A DNA stretch of 64,000 bases, taken from Anthoceros angustus (lineage: Eukaryota; Streptophyta; Anthocerotopsida; Anthocerotales; Anthocerotaceae). This document shows positions 12,098 to 22,578 of the stretch, one piece after another (the stretch's first letter is position 1; every line of letters begins with the position of its first letter). Below the pieces are notes generated by a model. It made no database searches and was not told the origin of the DNA. It was given only the letters and a program-made list of their open reading frames with translations. The translations under genes were made by a program, and so were the position numbers. The DNA lies in NCBI GenBank assembly GCA_010909165.1, contig MU008171.1:992001-1056000 (forward strand). The letters are read 5' to 3'.

Positions 12098-12859
12098 TCA
12101 ACCTCTTGCTGGTCGGGGTTGCAAGTCACCAGCCTCCCGAGTCATAAAGCATTGTCTCAGTTTAAGCGGTCTGACACCTGTTTGAATTTTGTCCAGGAAC
12201 TCCTTTTGCACCTTGAACTGCTCCGAAGCTAGTAACCTTCGAATGTCATGCTCCAACTTGAATTTGCACATAGCTGCTTGGTGCAGCTTATGCGTCACGA
12301 CACCCACCAGCTCTGGCCTCGAAGCTTGCTCTGGATCCTGCAGCACCGCTGACCAGGCCTTCGCAGCAAATTCTAACGTGCCTTCATTAGCATTCCTACA
12401 GTCCAGCAGATACCCCAACTCCCAAGTCTGGATCGGCTGCTTTGAAAGATCCAAAGGATACAAGCTTGACATTCCAACCGGAAGCGGAATCACAACATGC
12501 ACACGCCCGTGCGGTCCTTACAGAACCGCGTTATCCTCATCAAGCGTGAGCGGCGAATCGAAAAGCATCCTCCTCACATTCAACGCGTCTTGATGCAGGC
12601 GGAAGGTGAGTAGACACCCATGGCGGGCGTCTCCCTCCGAACTCCCGAAGTTTGGTTTGCCATGGACCCTCCACGCCGCCCCGGTGTGAATGAAGAGTCT
12701 CTGCACCGCCGCTAACGCCGCACTCACGGACTGTCCGTCAAAATAAGCGGTAAGAAGGATTGTGAAAGCGGCACGTCTCGGGAGTAACCTAACAAGCGGG
12801 CGACCCACATCCCCATCCCACATCCCCGCACCCACATCCCACATCCCGCATCCCCACAT
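12098..12859 (-). CDS. Unassigned minus-strand coding fragment in the 14.7-kb element
   Basis: Two minus-strand frames, 12859-12518 and 12502-12098, look like one protein joined by a small frameshift at about 12510. The first reads (…RVHGKPNFGSSEGDARHG…LDEDNAVL) and the second (HVVIPLPVGMSSLYPLDLS…KAWSAVLQDPEQ…KFKLEHDIRRLLASEQFKV). The second has good amphipathic helix character and natural composition. I do not recognise the family. Its strand agrees with the transposase-like gene further right, so it could be a downstream exon or a second element gene. It abuts the CATCCC array. Confidence 0.4.
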
Positions 12860-13217
12860 CCCACATCCACATCATCCCCATCCCACATCCCCACATCACA
12901 TCCCCATCCCCATCCCCACATCCCCATCCCCATCCCACATCCCACATCCCCATCCCACATCCCCATCCCCATCCCCATCCCCACATCCCACATCCCCATC
13001 CCACATCCCACATCACATCCCCATCATCCCCACATCCCACATCCCCATCATCCCCATCACATCCCACATCCCACATCCCACATCCCCATCCCCACATACA
13101 TCCCCATCCCCATCCCCATCCCCATCCCACATCCCACATCCCACATCCCCATCCCACATCCCCATCCCACATCCCACATCCCCATCCCACATACCCACAT
13201 ACCCACATATACCCACA
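12800..13217 (+). repeat. CATCCC hexamer microsatellite
   Basis: About 400 bp of CATCCC/CATCCCCA units, with CACATCCC and CACATACC variants, ends in a CCCACATA run near 13190-13225. The Met/Gly/Asp-rich and Pro/His-rich frames through it are artefacts of the repeat. Confidence 0.95.
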
Positions 13218-13284
13218 TACCCACATACCCTGATTTATCAAACTTGAGCTCCCACTCCCGACGCACATCTATTAGGGTACAATA

Positions 13285-13850
13285 TACAAAGCGGCGTTAT
13301 AGCACAATTTGGGTCACAAGTCTTTAGAGCCAAAACATTTTTGAAGCATGACCTTGCAAATCTATAGTGTGACAACATAGTCTAGTAAACTCGGCACCCG
13401 AAGCAGGTGACAACATAGCAGATAAACGCGGCCCCGGGCAATGTGAAAATAGAAACCTTGGGGCACGGCGACTTGCATTAATTGTTGTCCTCCTCGCGAT
13501 GAGTGTTCATCCAATCGGGTTGTGCTCATCTCAAGACGCAGAATGAACATGATCTATCGAACGAAACATATATCGAAAAAGGCGTTATAGCACGAATTTG
13601 GGTCACAAGTCTTGAGCCAAAACATTTTGTGAAAGCAGTACTGACCTTGCAAAGCCTGCATGTGACAACACGGTCTAGTAAACTCGGCACCCGAAGCAGG
13701 TGACAACATAGCGGTCGATAACGCGGCCCAAAACAATGTGAAAATAGCATCCGGGCGGCGGCTTGCATTAATTCGTTCTCGCACGCGATGCAGTGTTGAT
13801 CGAATCGGGTTGTGCTCATCTCAAGACCACATTGATCATGAACCACGAAC
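13285..13850 (+). repeat. Tandem duplication of a ~289-bp unit
   Basis: The block GGCGTTATAGCAC..TTTGGGTCACAAG occurs at about 13291 and 13580, followed in both copies by matching text up to a GAATCGGGTTGTGCTCATC block. The copies differ by small indels, several of them at CAG/CTG or CA sites. No gene is seen. Confidence 0.85.
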
Positions 13851-14335
13851 TATCCACGGTAAGAGTACTCACCTTCCTCGGTTGCTTTCATAGACATAGG
13901 CGTGACTTGTTCGGCTTGGTGGTTAGCCTATATAGTGGACTTCTCCATCGTGCCCATGTGGTGCCATTGTGAACTTGCATGTATCGAACAATTTGAGCGG
14001 CAAAATGCATTCCTCCGGATCCCAAGGCAAGCTATACAGACTCGGGCAAAATGCTTTTCCAACATATAGTATTGTCCACAACCACCTCCTCCCACTGGAA
14101 TTCTCTTTTACTCCAAGGGCAATCGAGACTCCGATGCGTGTGCTTGGCCTTAGTGCAAGTCAACGGTAAAAATCCAGCCCTTCATCTGCGAGTGCAAGAC
14201 AAGGAAGTTATCTCCAACTTCCAAGATATACGCCATCTCGAGACATCATCAACATCATCATCCTCACCGCTTCAATTGTTGGAAGTGCACGATCGGCAAT
14301 CATCGGTCGAGGACTTGGTCAACCGCTTGTCGTGT

Positions 14336-15756
14336 TTATGCGGGGCCGGCTGTCCATGAGGTGTGATTCGACCGACCTCCAAAAGCGATGAGGCACCATT
14401 TCACACGAATGGTTGCTCTCCATACACTCGCGAAACATGCAAGGCTCCGCATTCGCAATTGCGTGGGGTCATGCATGTCACAACCATACTGTGTGCATTT
14501 GCTTGGATCGTGTGGGGTCACAACCAAATTTGTTTGTTGGTTTACCTCTGTCTTTCCAATGAGCCAAAAACTTGAACGCATGATCGGCACTTGCATAAGA
14601 TGCACAGCCGAGATGTTTCTTTGCGGTACTCCACCACATCTGCAGCATTTTCCATCCCGGCGATGGGGCGACTGCACTCGCGAGCACGCTTCAAGATGGC
14701 ACTGCACCATCGTGCTCCCCTTCCCGTGCCCACTTCCAAAATAAGACCAAAGCATGTTACACCCACCTGTGATGCTAGGATACCGAGCAATGAAGTAGCT
14801 AGGGCGACACGCTTTGAATTGGCTAGCCCCATCGGCCGGCGTGTTCTCGAGGTTGAGGGAATCCGCATCCGCATCCGCCACTTTAGCAAGCAGTGTTGCA
14901 CAAATAGAGTGTCATGGACCATGTCATCGCTAATATAAAAGTGATAGTACTTCTCAATTGATGCGCGGTCCTCTGCATCAACAGGCCATTGCGCTGTAAA
15001 AACCAACACCAAAATAGTAACACTGGTTACGCGATTGCATGGATTGAATCTCATTCGGACCCCAAATGCATAGTTCGAGCAAAATCGAGCACGAAACCAC
15101 AACATCCTGTGGGAACCATTCGAGACAATGTCGAACTCTATCCCCACACACTGGATGTAATCATGAAACAGAAACTCCTTCAGCCTTACCTTCAGATACT
15201 CCACAAACACGGAAGGATGTGTTTCCCTAAACACTAGTTTGATCCTTTTCTTGTCGTTGCCATCAGCATCCTTTCCGACTACCTGATATTGAAAACAGCG
15301 CCACTTAAGAACAGCATTTGCCTGAATATCCAAACATGTCTCTGAAGGGCAGAAGGGAAGTGTGTTGACACCACACCTGTCACATGTTCCTAGCAAGCAT
15401 GCCAGGGAATGCCAGGCAGCATCCTCACCCTTTGCACAAAGAACACGCTCACATAGTGTCCTGACTGAAGCCAAACAAGTGGAGGCAGCGTTACAATGAA
15501 GCTCTTCTGAGCCAAAAGGATGAGCACACACCAGACAGGAACAATGACACTGGCCACGGGGGTGAACCCTGGAGACTGTGCCCCGGAGGTTATTGAAGGC
15601 ATCTTTAAGGAATGCCATTTCCACATGGTAATGCAAGCGGTGATTGCGCTCTTGCAAGCTCTTAACAAAGAACGGCTTCAACTTCTCGAATGACCGTTGC
15701 CCAACTTGTATTTCCGGGTGTTCTTGACAGAAGCGAAGGTAGAACTCCGTCTGCAC
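14336..15756 (-). pseudogene. Transposase-like gene of the 14.7-kb element, frameshifted
   Basis: Reading the minus strand from 15756, the protein has a Cys-rich region (CSCLVCAHPFG, CDRCGVNTLPFC) and then a core. At about 15075-14980 two frames overlap, and the alternative frame reads NEIQSMQSRNQ, which fits the core better, so a frameshift lies there. Downstream follow ISDDMVHDTLFV, then DGASQFK..YFIARYP, then WSYFGSGHGKG and a tail (AGMENAADVVEYRKETS) in a second frame. Asp-rich SDD..HD, DGA.QFK and GHGKG motifs in this order recur, as I remember, in uncharacterised transposase-like proteins of plants and invertebrates. An RNase H-fold transposase is my inference. It probably encodes the mobilising enzyme of the surrounding element. 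At least three frame changes are needed, and the N-terminus upstream of 15756 is unclear. Confidence 0.6.
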
Positions 15757-17574
15757 ATGTCACAGAAGAACACACCAATCAGCCTAAGAAACCTTGCTGG
15801 TAAAAGCAACACCAAACCCACAATGGAGGCCACATGGAGTCGCAGATCATATGTGAGCATAGGACATTGGGGTCAAACATGCAAGCTTGGGTCCCAGCTG
15901 ACGTAACCAGCACAAACATGTAACACACTCGGCCCAAATTTGTCTGTTTGGCGATAGCAGTCACCACTTAGTTGCCCAATAGGAAGACACCCTACGGTTG
16001 TATGAGGAAGGAAACACAAGCGGGTTAGAAGGACCCCAAGACACCTTCGGATCGGCAACAACCTAGACACAAATCTGAAACCTAGCAAGTCGACAATTCC
16101 ACATACATGACATGTCCGAAAGTGCGTGATATGTTTGATGAACGTTTTGCTATTCGCAACCGCTTGGTATCTTTTGTGTTGGATGAAGGACGGAAGTCGA
16201 TTCCCAAAAGTGGACGATGGTGGCCTTAACATGTGGCGAAAGGATGTCGATCTTGATCTCCTTCCATCACCCAACCAGATCTCACGAGGCATGCCCTCCC
16301 CTTGTGCTTAGGGCTCGATGGATCGCCTCCTGCGACTCCAATGTGGTGGGAAAGCGTAGCAACAAGGTGATTGTCTTGGAGATCTTGAGATAAAATGACG
16401 TTGAGCAGGTGTTCCTTGCTCAAAATGGTCTCCAACTTGAACGCCTTCAAGTTTGTGCAAGCCTCACGCACATTCTTCAACAACAATGCTCCTAGTTGGA
16501 TCTCTTTTGCATCCTTTGTAGCCCCTGGCCTATACAACTTGAGAAGTGGTAGGTGACTAAACACCTCCAAGATGTCTCTCGACTTTCTGCGTGTATGCGG
16601 TAAGGCATAAAAGCGATTGGCTAGTGTACGAGCCACTTCTTGTTTGACGCAGCATTCCCTAATACAATTGGCTGCAAGAGCCACGCCGCTCTCTATGCTT
16701 CACGGGCTGTTGATGTTTTGACGCCTCTCCTTCAACTCTCCCGGAAGGAGCATCCTCCCTACTCTCCTTGGCTGGAGGCGTGACTCCTCGTAACATCGCC
16801 TCCTCCACCTCAGATGATGTATCCTACCTTCTTCTTCCCACACTGGACACCACTTCACGTGAAGCACCTTGGTATTAGTGCTTCCACGCCGTTCGGCGGC
16901 GTTTGGCTGCGCCCATCGACTCCGTTGTTGGGAAGGTGACCGAGCCATAGCACCGTCCCAAAACAGCCAAGGGTTTGCGACACCACCTCCAACGCCACGG
17001 CACTATCCACCGTGTTGAAGCGGCACACCGCCCCGCACTATCCACCAACCCGGTAGCCGCGGACCTGCAACTTAGCGCCGTCCGAACTGATCCGCTCCTT
17101 CCACCACGTCCTCCACATGTAGCCACGGAGCTTGTCACGATTACGGCATAGCCAGAGTTCAAGTTTGAGCTCCGGAGCTTGTCACGACACCTAGCCTAGA
17201 GTTCAAGATGAGCTCTCGGTACCTAGGTCATTTACCCGGCTAAAGCGGTATGCACGTACTCGATCCCTTTGCACCACAGCAAATGATATTCTATGTTGAT
17301 TATTAAACTCGGAGCATTTTGGTAGCGTTGGCGGGCCGTTCTGGGCCACGAGTTCGTGAAATGAAGCGGCAAAAGGCCGACTATGTGGGGACATTGTCCT
17401 TAAAACTGAATTTTTAAAGCATATTTTAATATACCATTCTTTATTAAATTTTAATCCTAGATAAAAATAGACATGACTATAACATGTAAAAAAATCAGAT
17501 AAATTGGAAAAGAAATGAATTTTTCATAATTGTAAACATTGCGTGAGGACAAATTAAGAGCGTTTCAACCGTTT
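15757..17574 (-). other. Probable 5' part of the transposase-like gene and right subterminal region
   Basis: A minus-strand frame at 16684-16226 (151 residues) has natural protein composition (DILEVFSHLPLLKLYRP..AKEIQLGALLLKNVREACTNLK). It may be an upstream exon of the transposase-like gene, but I recognise no domain. A second minus-strand frame at 17162-16875 is basic and less convincing. From about 17400 to 17574 the sequence is AT-rich and non-coding, as expected next to a transposon end. Confidence 0.35.
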
Positions 17575-17609
17575 CTAACTAAAGTGAGCACCCAACCATG
17601 CTTATACCC
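17575..17609 (-). repeat. Right terminal inverted repeat of the 14.7-kb element
   Basis: This is the inverted partner of 2873-2907. It is followed at 17610-17613 by ATGC, the second copy of the target duplication, after which copia-1 coding sequence resumes. Confidence 0.82.
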
Positions 17610-17613
17610 ATGC

Positions 17614-20130
17614 ACATGTACCTAACGCTACTAGGACCAAGCTCGACGATCGGGCCAGCAAACACATCTTTATTGGCTTCACCAACGGCGTGAAGGGGTT
17701 CAAAATTATGCACCCGCAGACTCACAAGGTCACACATTCACGAGATGTCACCTTCCGAAGATATGCGGTCTCGGTGCAGTGGGAGCATCCAACTGAATGA
17801 AAGTCAATGTCGACGAGGACATCTCCATGGGCACGGCTCCCCCACACAGCCCACAACAGCCATCGAGCACAAAATGTTCCACAGCCTGACGCCCAGAGTT
17901 CCCAATCTTCCTCACCAACCTGTACCTGCAGAATCTTTCACCTTCGGCGATTTTGATGAGGAGGAGCTCGCCTCCTCACTCAGCGATGCAAAGGCGCCTG
18001 GGCCCAGCCGCCGCCCCACTGCAGGAGGAGACAGCAGCGAGGAGGACGACCCCCTCGGCATTGCAAGCAGCCCGGAGGACGCCAGCCACGCTGCAGACCT
18101 GGCTGCCCGACGCAGCACACACAACACACGAGGTGCGCGAGGGCGCCGCAGCCTCAAGCGCCCGACAGCAGAACATCAGCGCCTACTGCAGTTCGCAGGG
18201 CGGCCATCAAGATCTCGCCACACTCAAGACATCATCATCCGGGACGGCGCTTCCTCGCGCCTCTTGCAGAAGAATAAGACAACCAAGACCCGTCCACATC
18301 CTCACCGGCCATTTCCAGCACATACACCTCGGCCTTCATCCTCGCAGACGTGAGATGGATGATCTTCCCGCCTCAAGGCGAGGTATTCCGTGCTCGCAAC
18401 GGCGCCAATTTGCCACACAACTTACGGGATGAGGATATGGCTATACATGCGGATGAGGATGTGACTACACATGCGGATGGCAACATCACAGGGCCCGGCA
18501 GGCGATCACAGCGTACAAGTGCAGGTACCATACGAAGGTATTCTCCATCTAATTGGAGGGACCCTAAAATGAATTTAGCTTATTGCCTATCTACGGCTAT
18601 TGATCAATTTGTTCCTGCTAATTATCGTGAGGCTATTACATGTCCCGAAAGGGAAAATTGGAAAATTGCTATTAAATCAGAACTAGACTCACTCAAGACT
18701 AACAAAACTTGGACTCTTACCACATTACCCCCAGACAGAAAATTAGTGGGCTCAAAATGGACATTTAAAATCAAGCTAAATGCTGACGGCAGCATAGAGA
18801 GGTATAAGGCTAGCTTAGTTGCTAAGGGCTATTCTCAGCTTCATGGGTTTGATTATGATGAAACTTTCAGCCCGGTACTCAAGATTACCTCACTAAGGAC
18901 CCTCATAGCATTAGCCTCTCACCATGATTATGAGCTAATGCAACTTGATATTAAAACGGCTTTCTTGTACGGCGACCTACAACACACAATATATATGATA
19001 ATACCCGAGGGAATTAAGGTCAACCGACGATTATATAATGCATGCAAATTATTGAAAGCACTTTATGGACTTAAATAGAGTGCTATGGAATGGTACTCTA
19101 AGCTGGATGAAACCCTAGAGGCATTAGGGTTTACCAAACTAGACTCTGACAGCAACATCTATATAAGAAGATCAGATGGTTGCTTTATATTACTTTGGTC
19201 AGATATGTAGATGATATTGTTTTGATGTCTAACTCTAAGCCCATGCTAGAAGAAACCAGTTAATGCTTTCCAAGCGTTTTGCCATGACTACTTGCAGGAC
19301 TTATCTTATTGTTTAGGCATTGAGATAGTTAGACATAGAGAGTCTAGAAGTATATTCATACACCAATCAAGTATATTCAAGAAGTTTTAACTAAGTACAA
19401 GATGCAAGACTCTAAGCCCATATCGACACCTATGGAAGTTAATCTTAAGCTTATTAAGGCGGATCTAGACTCGGCTCGGATCCGGATATGAACGAGGTAC
19501 CCTACTCTTGAGCAGTCGGGAGCCTCATGTATTTAATGGTGCACGCACGGATCTTGCTTTTCGTGGGAGCACTCTCCCGCTTCTATCTTCTCCGGCAGTG
19601 AGCACCGGAAGGCCATCAAGAGGATTTTCCGGTATCTCGATCCACATCGACAGGACTCCTTTATCAATCACCCACTAAGCGAGGTGACCCTCTCCAGCTC
19701 GTGGGATATAGTGACCCGGGCCGGAGACAAGGCTGAAGAGTACAATGCCACGATACCGCTGAGGGATACCTAGATGAACAAAGTGTTATTGCCTTAAGCT
19801 CCATCAATCGAATATTGTTCCTTAACACATGCTTGCAAGGAGGGTTATGGCAACTCCTTGCATTCTAACTTAGGAGAAACCCAGATTTGCCAAGACCTCT
19901 CTATTGTGACAATCAAGGCGCTATATCGCACATACAGCTCCAAGTACACCAAGCACATCAAGTGCAATTTCATTTTATTCGAAAGGTGGTCAAGGATGGT
20001 AAATTTGAAGTTTTATATTGGCCGACGGAGCAGATGACGGCCGACATCCCGACCAAGGCACTCAGCTCAGCAAGCACCTGTGCATCTATGGGTTTGAGAA
20101 AATTATCAGATACTGTTAATAAGAGTTAAG
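17614..20130 (+). pseudogene. Copia-1 reverse transcriptase and RNase H
   Basis: The frame resumes with the conserved copia linker (KLDDRASKHIFIGF, then KVTHSRDVTF), followed by a low-complexity spacer. The reverse transcriptase starts near 18570: NWKIAIKSELDSL, VGSKWTFKIK, YKASLVAKGYSQ, LDIKTAFLYGDL and ALYGLK are all hallmarks. A TAG stop at 19075 replaces the expected Gln after GLK. The catalytic YVDD box lies at about 19204-19215 in another frame. The RNase H part includes LYCDNQGAI (about 19894) and MTADIPTKAL near the end. The region 19460-19780 is heavily altered: a run that in intact copia elements would carry several CAG triplets reads CGG instead. The enzyme would copy element RNA into DNA but is not translatable as read. 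Confidence 0.9.
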
Positions 20131-20180
20131 AGTTAGCAAAGACTAGCATCATAGATTAAGCACCTAATGCTCGCACACTA

Positions 20181-20355
20181 AGTGGGAGTGTTAAAATAGA
20201 CATGTCTAGTATGCTTACATTAGGGCACGCTTCAGTTCGTGAAGCGAAACGCGTTCTTCAGGCTACGAGACCGTTACCACCTCGTACCGCTTCGTCTCAG
20301 ATAAGAACCGTCTGTACATTCCATGAGCGCAATGCAATTCTGAATGATCCATGAA
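20181..20355 (+). repeat. Copia-1 polypurine tract and 3' LTR remnant
   Basis: The sequence AGTGGGAG (20181-20188) is the polypurine tract that primes plus-strand synthesis. The LTR starts immediately with TGTTAAAATAG at 20189. Its end is not marked by a repeat partner. Sequence shared with the germin flank at 60.2 kb begins near 20360, so the LTR is at most about 165 bp here and may be truncated. Confidence 0.7.
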
Positions 20356-20359
20356 TTAT

Positions 20360-20831
20360 CTCATATCATGCTTCACGAAAGGATCATGACTTCACATGTC
20401 CGGAGGGAGGCATCTATCCTAAGCATTGCAGAACCGGACACAATGAGCGCCCAGCCGATCCTCGCTCAAGGGCCGGGCCTCCCAAGAGCCTTGTCATTAA
20501 TATTGTTGCTCTCCTAGATGGAGCAATGCGGAGCAAAGCGTCACAGGCAATGGATTGGGAAAGTGTGAATGGGAACTGGTGAAAATGGTCCTGATTGGGC
20601 CTTGTTTTCAAAATGTTGACCTCACTACATTCCGGCGGTCTCCAAGGCTGCTCATTCATAGCAACACTAAGCAATCGAATTGAATAGACACGCCTTGAGT
20701 GCCCACTCATAAAAGCAGAAAAAAATTGCACAAGCATGGTGCGTGTCTGCGCACACGCAAACACGATGGTTTGCATGCTCGCATATTCTGTGATTGAGTC
20801 GTGCTATCTGCTACCACTCGGCCGAGATGGC
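20360..20831. repeat. Segmental duplication shared with 60.2-60.7 kb (germin 3' flank)
   Basis: From AAAGGATCATGACTTCACATG onwards this stretch matches 60220-60705 almost continuously. It is the downstream flank and 3' UTR region of germin copy A, and the second copy lies behind germin fragment E. Copies differ by small deletions at CAG/CTG and at short runs. No independent gene is seen. Confidence 0.85.
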
Positions 20832-22484
20832 TCGGAAGTCGGTTGTGGTGTCTGGCGGGGATGCGGCCCAGAGCCGGATGTCTGCAGAACTGGGCGTGGT
20901 AGTCGTCTGGTCTTGCGGATTTTGCAAAGCCTTGGGTGGGTAGTTCGGGCCACACCTAGCAGGGAGGGCGGTGGAGCAGAGCTTGTGAATCCAATGCATA
21001 GTGCACGCACCAGCGGTTGTACGGATGAGCATGGCGGTGGAAGATGGGAACTCAATTCGCAAGCTTGCAAACCCTATCAAAAGAGTCTCAACTGCAAACT
21101 TGCTAGTCTCTGCGAGCGTACCAAGGAGCGAGGTTCTCGCTGTTGAGTGAGGAAATGAACTGCATCCTCGGTTCCCACATTCAACTCAAAATGCAGCAAT
21201 CCACGAGGGAAGACGATCACGTCACCGGTGTGAGGATGTAGATATGCGCAGCTCTCGCCACACACATTCATTCACCATCCTCATCGGGGAGCGGTGGAAT
21301 TCAATTTGGTGCGCGCACAAATTGGATTGCTCATCGACAAACTCAATGCCTAAATGCTCACAACAACGCCTACCATTGGTGTCAACAAAGCCAGCCTGGA
21401 GTGGCCCGCCCGAGCAACATGGTAAGGACCTCCGTTGCCCTCGGTGCGGCAAGTTCTCACCGCACGGGAACAACTTGAATCTCACAACCGTGATTCCTCG
21501 TGACCGATTCACCCAAATTCCGATCAAATTCAGTATGTGGTTTCGCAGTCTGCCACGCATCGCTTGCGCTGCGCATCGCCATCGCCATCACCGCCATCGC
21601 CATCGCCATCGCCATCGCTACCGCTATCGCCATCGCCATCGCCATCGCTACGCTGCGCCATCGCCATCGCCATCGCCATCGCCACTGCCATCGCCATCGC
21701 TGCCATCGCCATCGCCATCGCCATCGCCATCGCCATCGCCATCGCCATCGCCATCGCTACGCTTACCGCCATCGCCATCGCCATCGCTACCGCCATCGCC
21801 ATCGCTTATCGCCATCGCCATCGCCATCGCCATCGCCATCGCCATCGCCATCGCCATCGCCATCGCCATCGCCATCGCCATCGCCATCGCCATCGCTGCC
21901 ATCACGCCATCGCCATCGCTATCGCCATCGCCATCGCTATCGCCATCGCCATCGCCATCGCCATCGCCATCGCCATCGCTATCGCCATCGCCATCGCTAT
22001 CGCCATCGCCATCGCCATCGCCATCGCCATCGCCATCGCCATCGCCATCGCCATCGCTATCGCCATCGCCATCGCCATCGCCATCGCCATCGCCATCGCC
22101 ATCGCCATCGCCATCGCCATCGCCATCGCCATCGCCATCGCCATCGCCATCGCCATCGCCATCGCGCACGCTGCGCATCGCCATCGCCATCGCCATCGCC
22201 ATCGCCATCGCCATCGCCATCGCCATCGCCATCGCCATCGCCATCGCTATCGCCATCGCGCTGCGCTGCGCCATCGCTTCGCGCGCAAAGAACTCACTTG
22301 AGGGCGGGAACTTGGCGGGAGGTCACCGGATGCCGCCCGGTCCTGACGCCGTTGTTTTGAACACGTCGCGAGAAACAAACTCCTCCACGCCACGAAGTCG
22401 GTGAGAGGATCGGGATCGGGCGCCTGGCAGGCACGCGAGCGTAAAGCAACCAGCCCGGAGGAGCGGGCGGCACCGGGGCGCCAT
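20832..22484 (-). pseudogene. Germin-like protein copy A (cupin), broken or corrupted
   Basis: Germin-like proteins are secreted Mn-binding cupins of the plant cell wall. Exon 1 starts with ATG at 22484 and ends near 22298 (GTGAGT donor). Exon 2 is 21504-21374 and carries [16 protein letters not shown] and, after a frame change, GFVDTNG. Exon 3 is about 21256-21122 and holds the second cupin box ([14 protein letters not shown]). Exon 4 is about 20990-20832. The HxH..E metal site is damaged: the bases coding for THPRATE are partly missing. The normal stop TGA reads CGA, the complement of a CAG to CGG change. The intron 1 acceptor reads TCG where copy B reads TGCAG. Exon 1 lacks several bases in the DPDPLTDF region. 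A has no promoter of its own because its leader runs into copy B at about 22580. Confidence 0.88.
21562..22275 (+). repeat. CATCGC hexamer array in intron 1 of germin A
   Basis: About 700 bp of nearly pure CATCGC (GCGATG on the germin strand) with scattered CATCGCTA and CACTGC variants. The introns at the same position in copies C and D are only 127 and 133 bp. Long Ser/Pro, His/Arg and Ala/Ile frames run through all phases because the unit is 6 bp. They are not genes. Confidence 0.97.
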
Positions 22485-22578
22485 TCCTTCAATTGTCCGA
22501 TTGAAGCTTGAGGTGTGCAGTGGCTCTTCTCATCTCAAAGCGCACACTTGCAATGCGCAGCTGCCCTCGAATCGACGC

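Larger units (their letters stand above)
2873..17609. mobile_element. 14.7-kb TIR DNA transposon nested in copia-1, family unassigned
   Basis: The left end begins GGGTGGTAGCATGG and the right end, read inverted, begins GGGTATAAGCATGG. The two align over about 35 bp with five mismatches and one gap. ATGC flanks both ends (2869-2872 and 17610-17613). Taking out the element with one ATGC restores an uninterrupted copia reading frame (V-Y-A-H-V-P), which is strong evidence for a clean insertion. Inside are five tandem arrays, a plus-strand coiled-coil/RING-like region (8.2-9.1 kb) and a minus-strand gene remnant with transposase-like motifs (14.3-15.8 kb). A four-base duplication and GGGT termini do not match hAT, Mutator or CACTA. 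A PIF/Harbinger relative or a less known superfamily is possible. Further insertions inside this block cannot be excluded. Confidence 0.8.
830..20355 (+). mobile_element. Copia-1: Ty1/copia retrotransposon split by a nested DNA transposon
   Basis: The domain order is that of Ty1/copia: gag with a zinc knuckle, aspartic protease, integrase, reverse transcriptase, RNase H, polypurine tract and LTR. The coding sequence stops at 2872 inside the segment that joins integrase to reverse transcriptase. It resumes at 17614 in the same codon phase (V-Y-A on the left, H-V-P on the right). The 14.7 kb between is a separate element with its own inverted repeats. The copia sequence also has its own stops and frameshifts, for example a TAG in the reverse transcriptase at 19075 and a broken gag at 1195. 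It is not autonomous as read. The 5' LTR was not identified. Confidence 0.9.

Noticed and set aside
12724-13268. Met/Gly/Asp-rich and Pro/His/Ser-rich frames
   Set aside because: They are translations of the CATCCC microsatellite and nothing else supports them.
14542-15756. A single intact 404-residue protein on the minus strand
   Set aside because: The alternative frame fits better in the middle (NEIQSMQSRNQ) and the tail repeats motifs in a second frame; it is a composite of frameshifted pieces.
21244-22404. Open frames of 208-386 residues rich in Ser-Pro, His-Arg, Ala-Ile or Met-Ala on both strands
   Set aside because: They arise because a 6-bp repeat is open in every frame; the only real coding there is germin exons 1 and 2.
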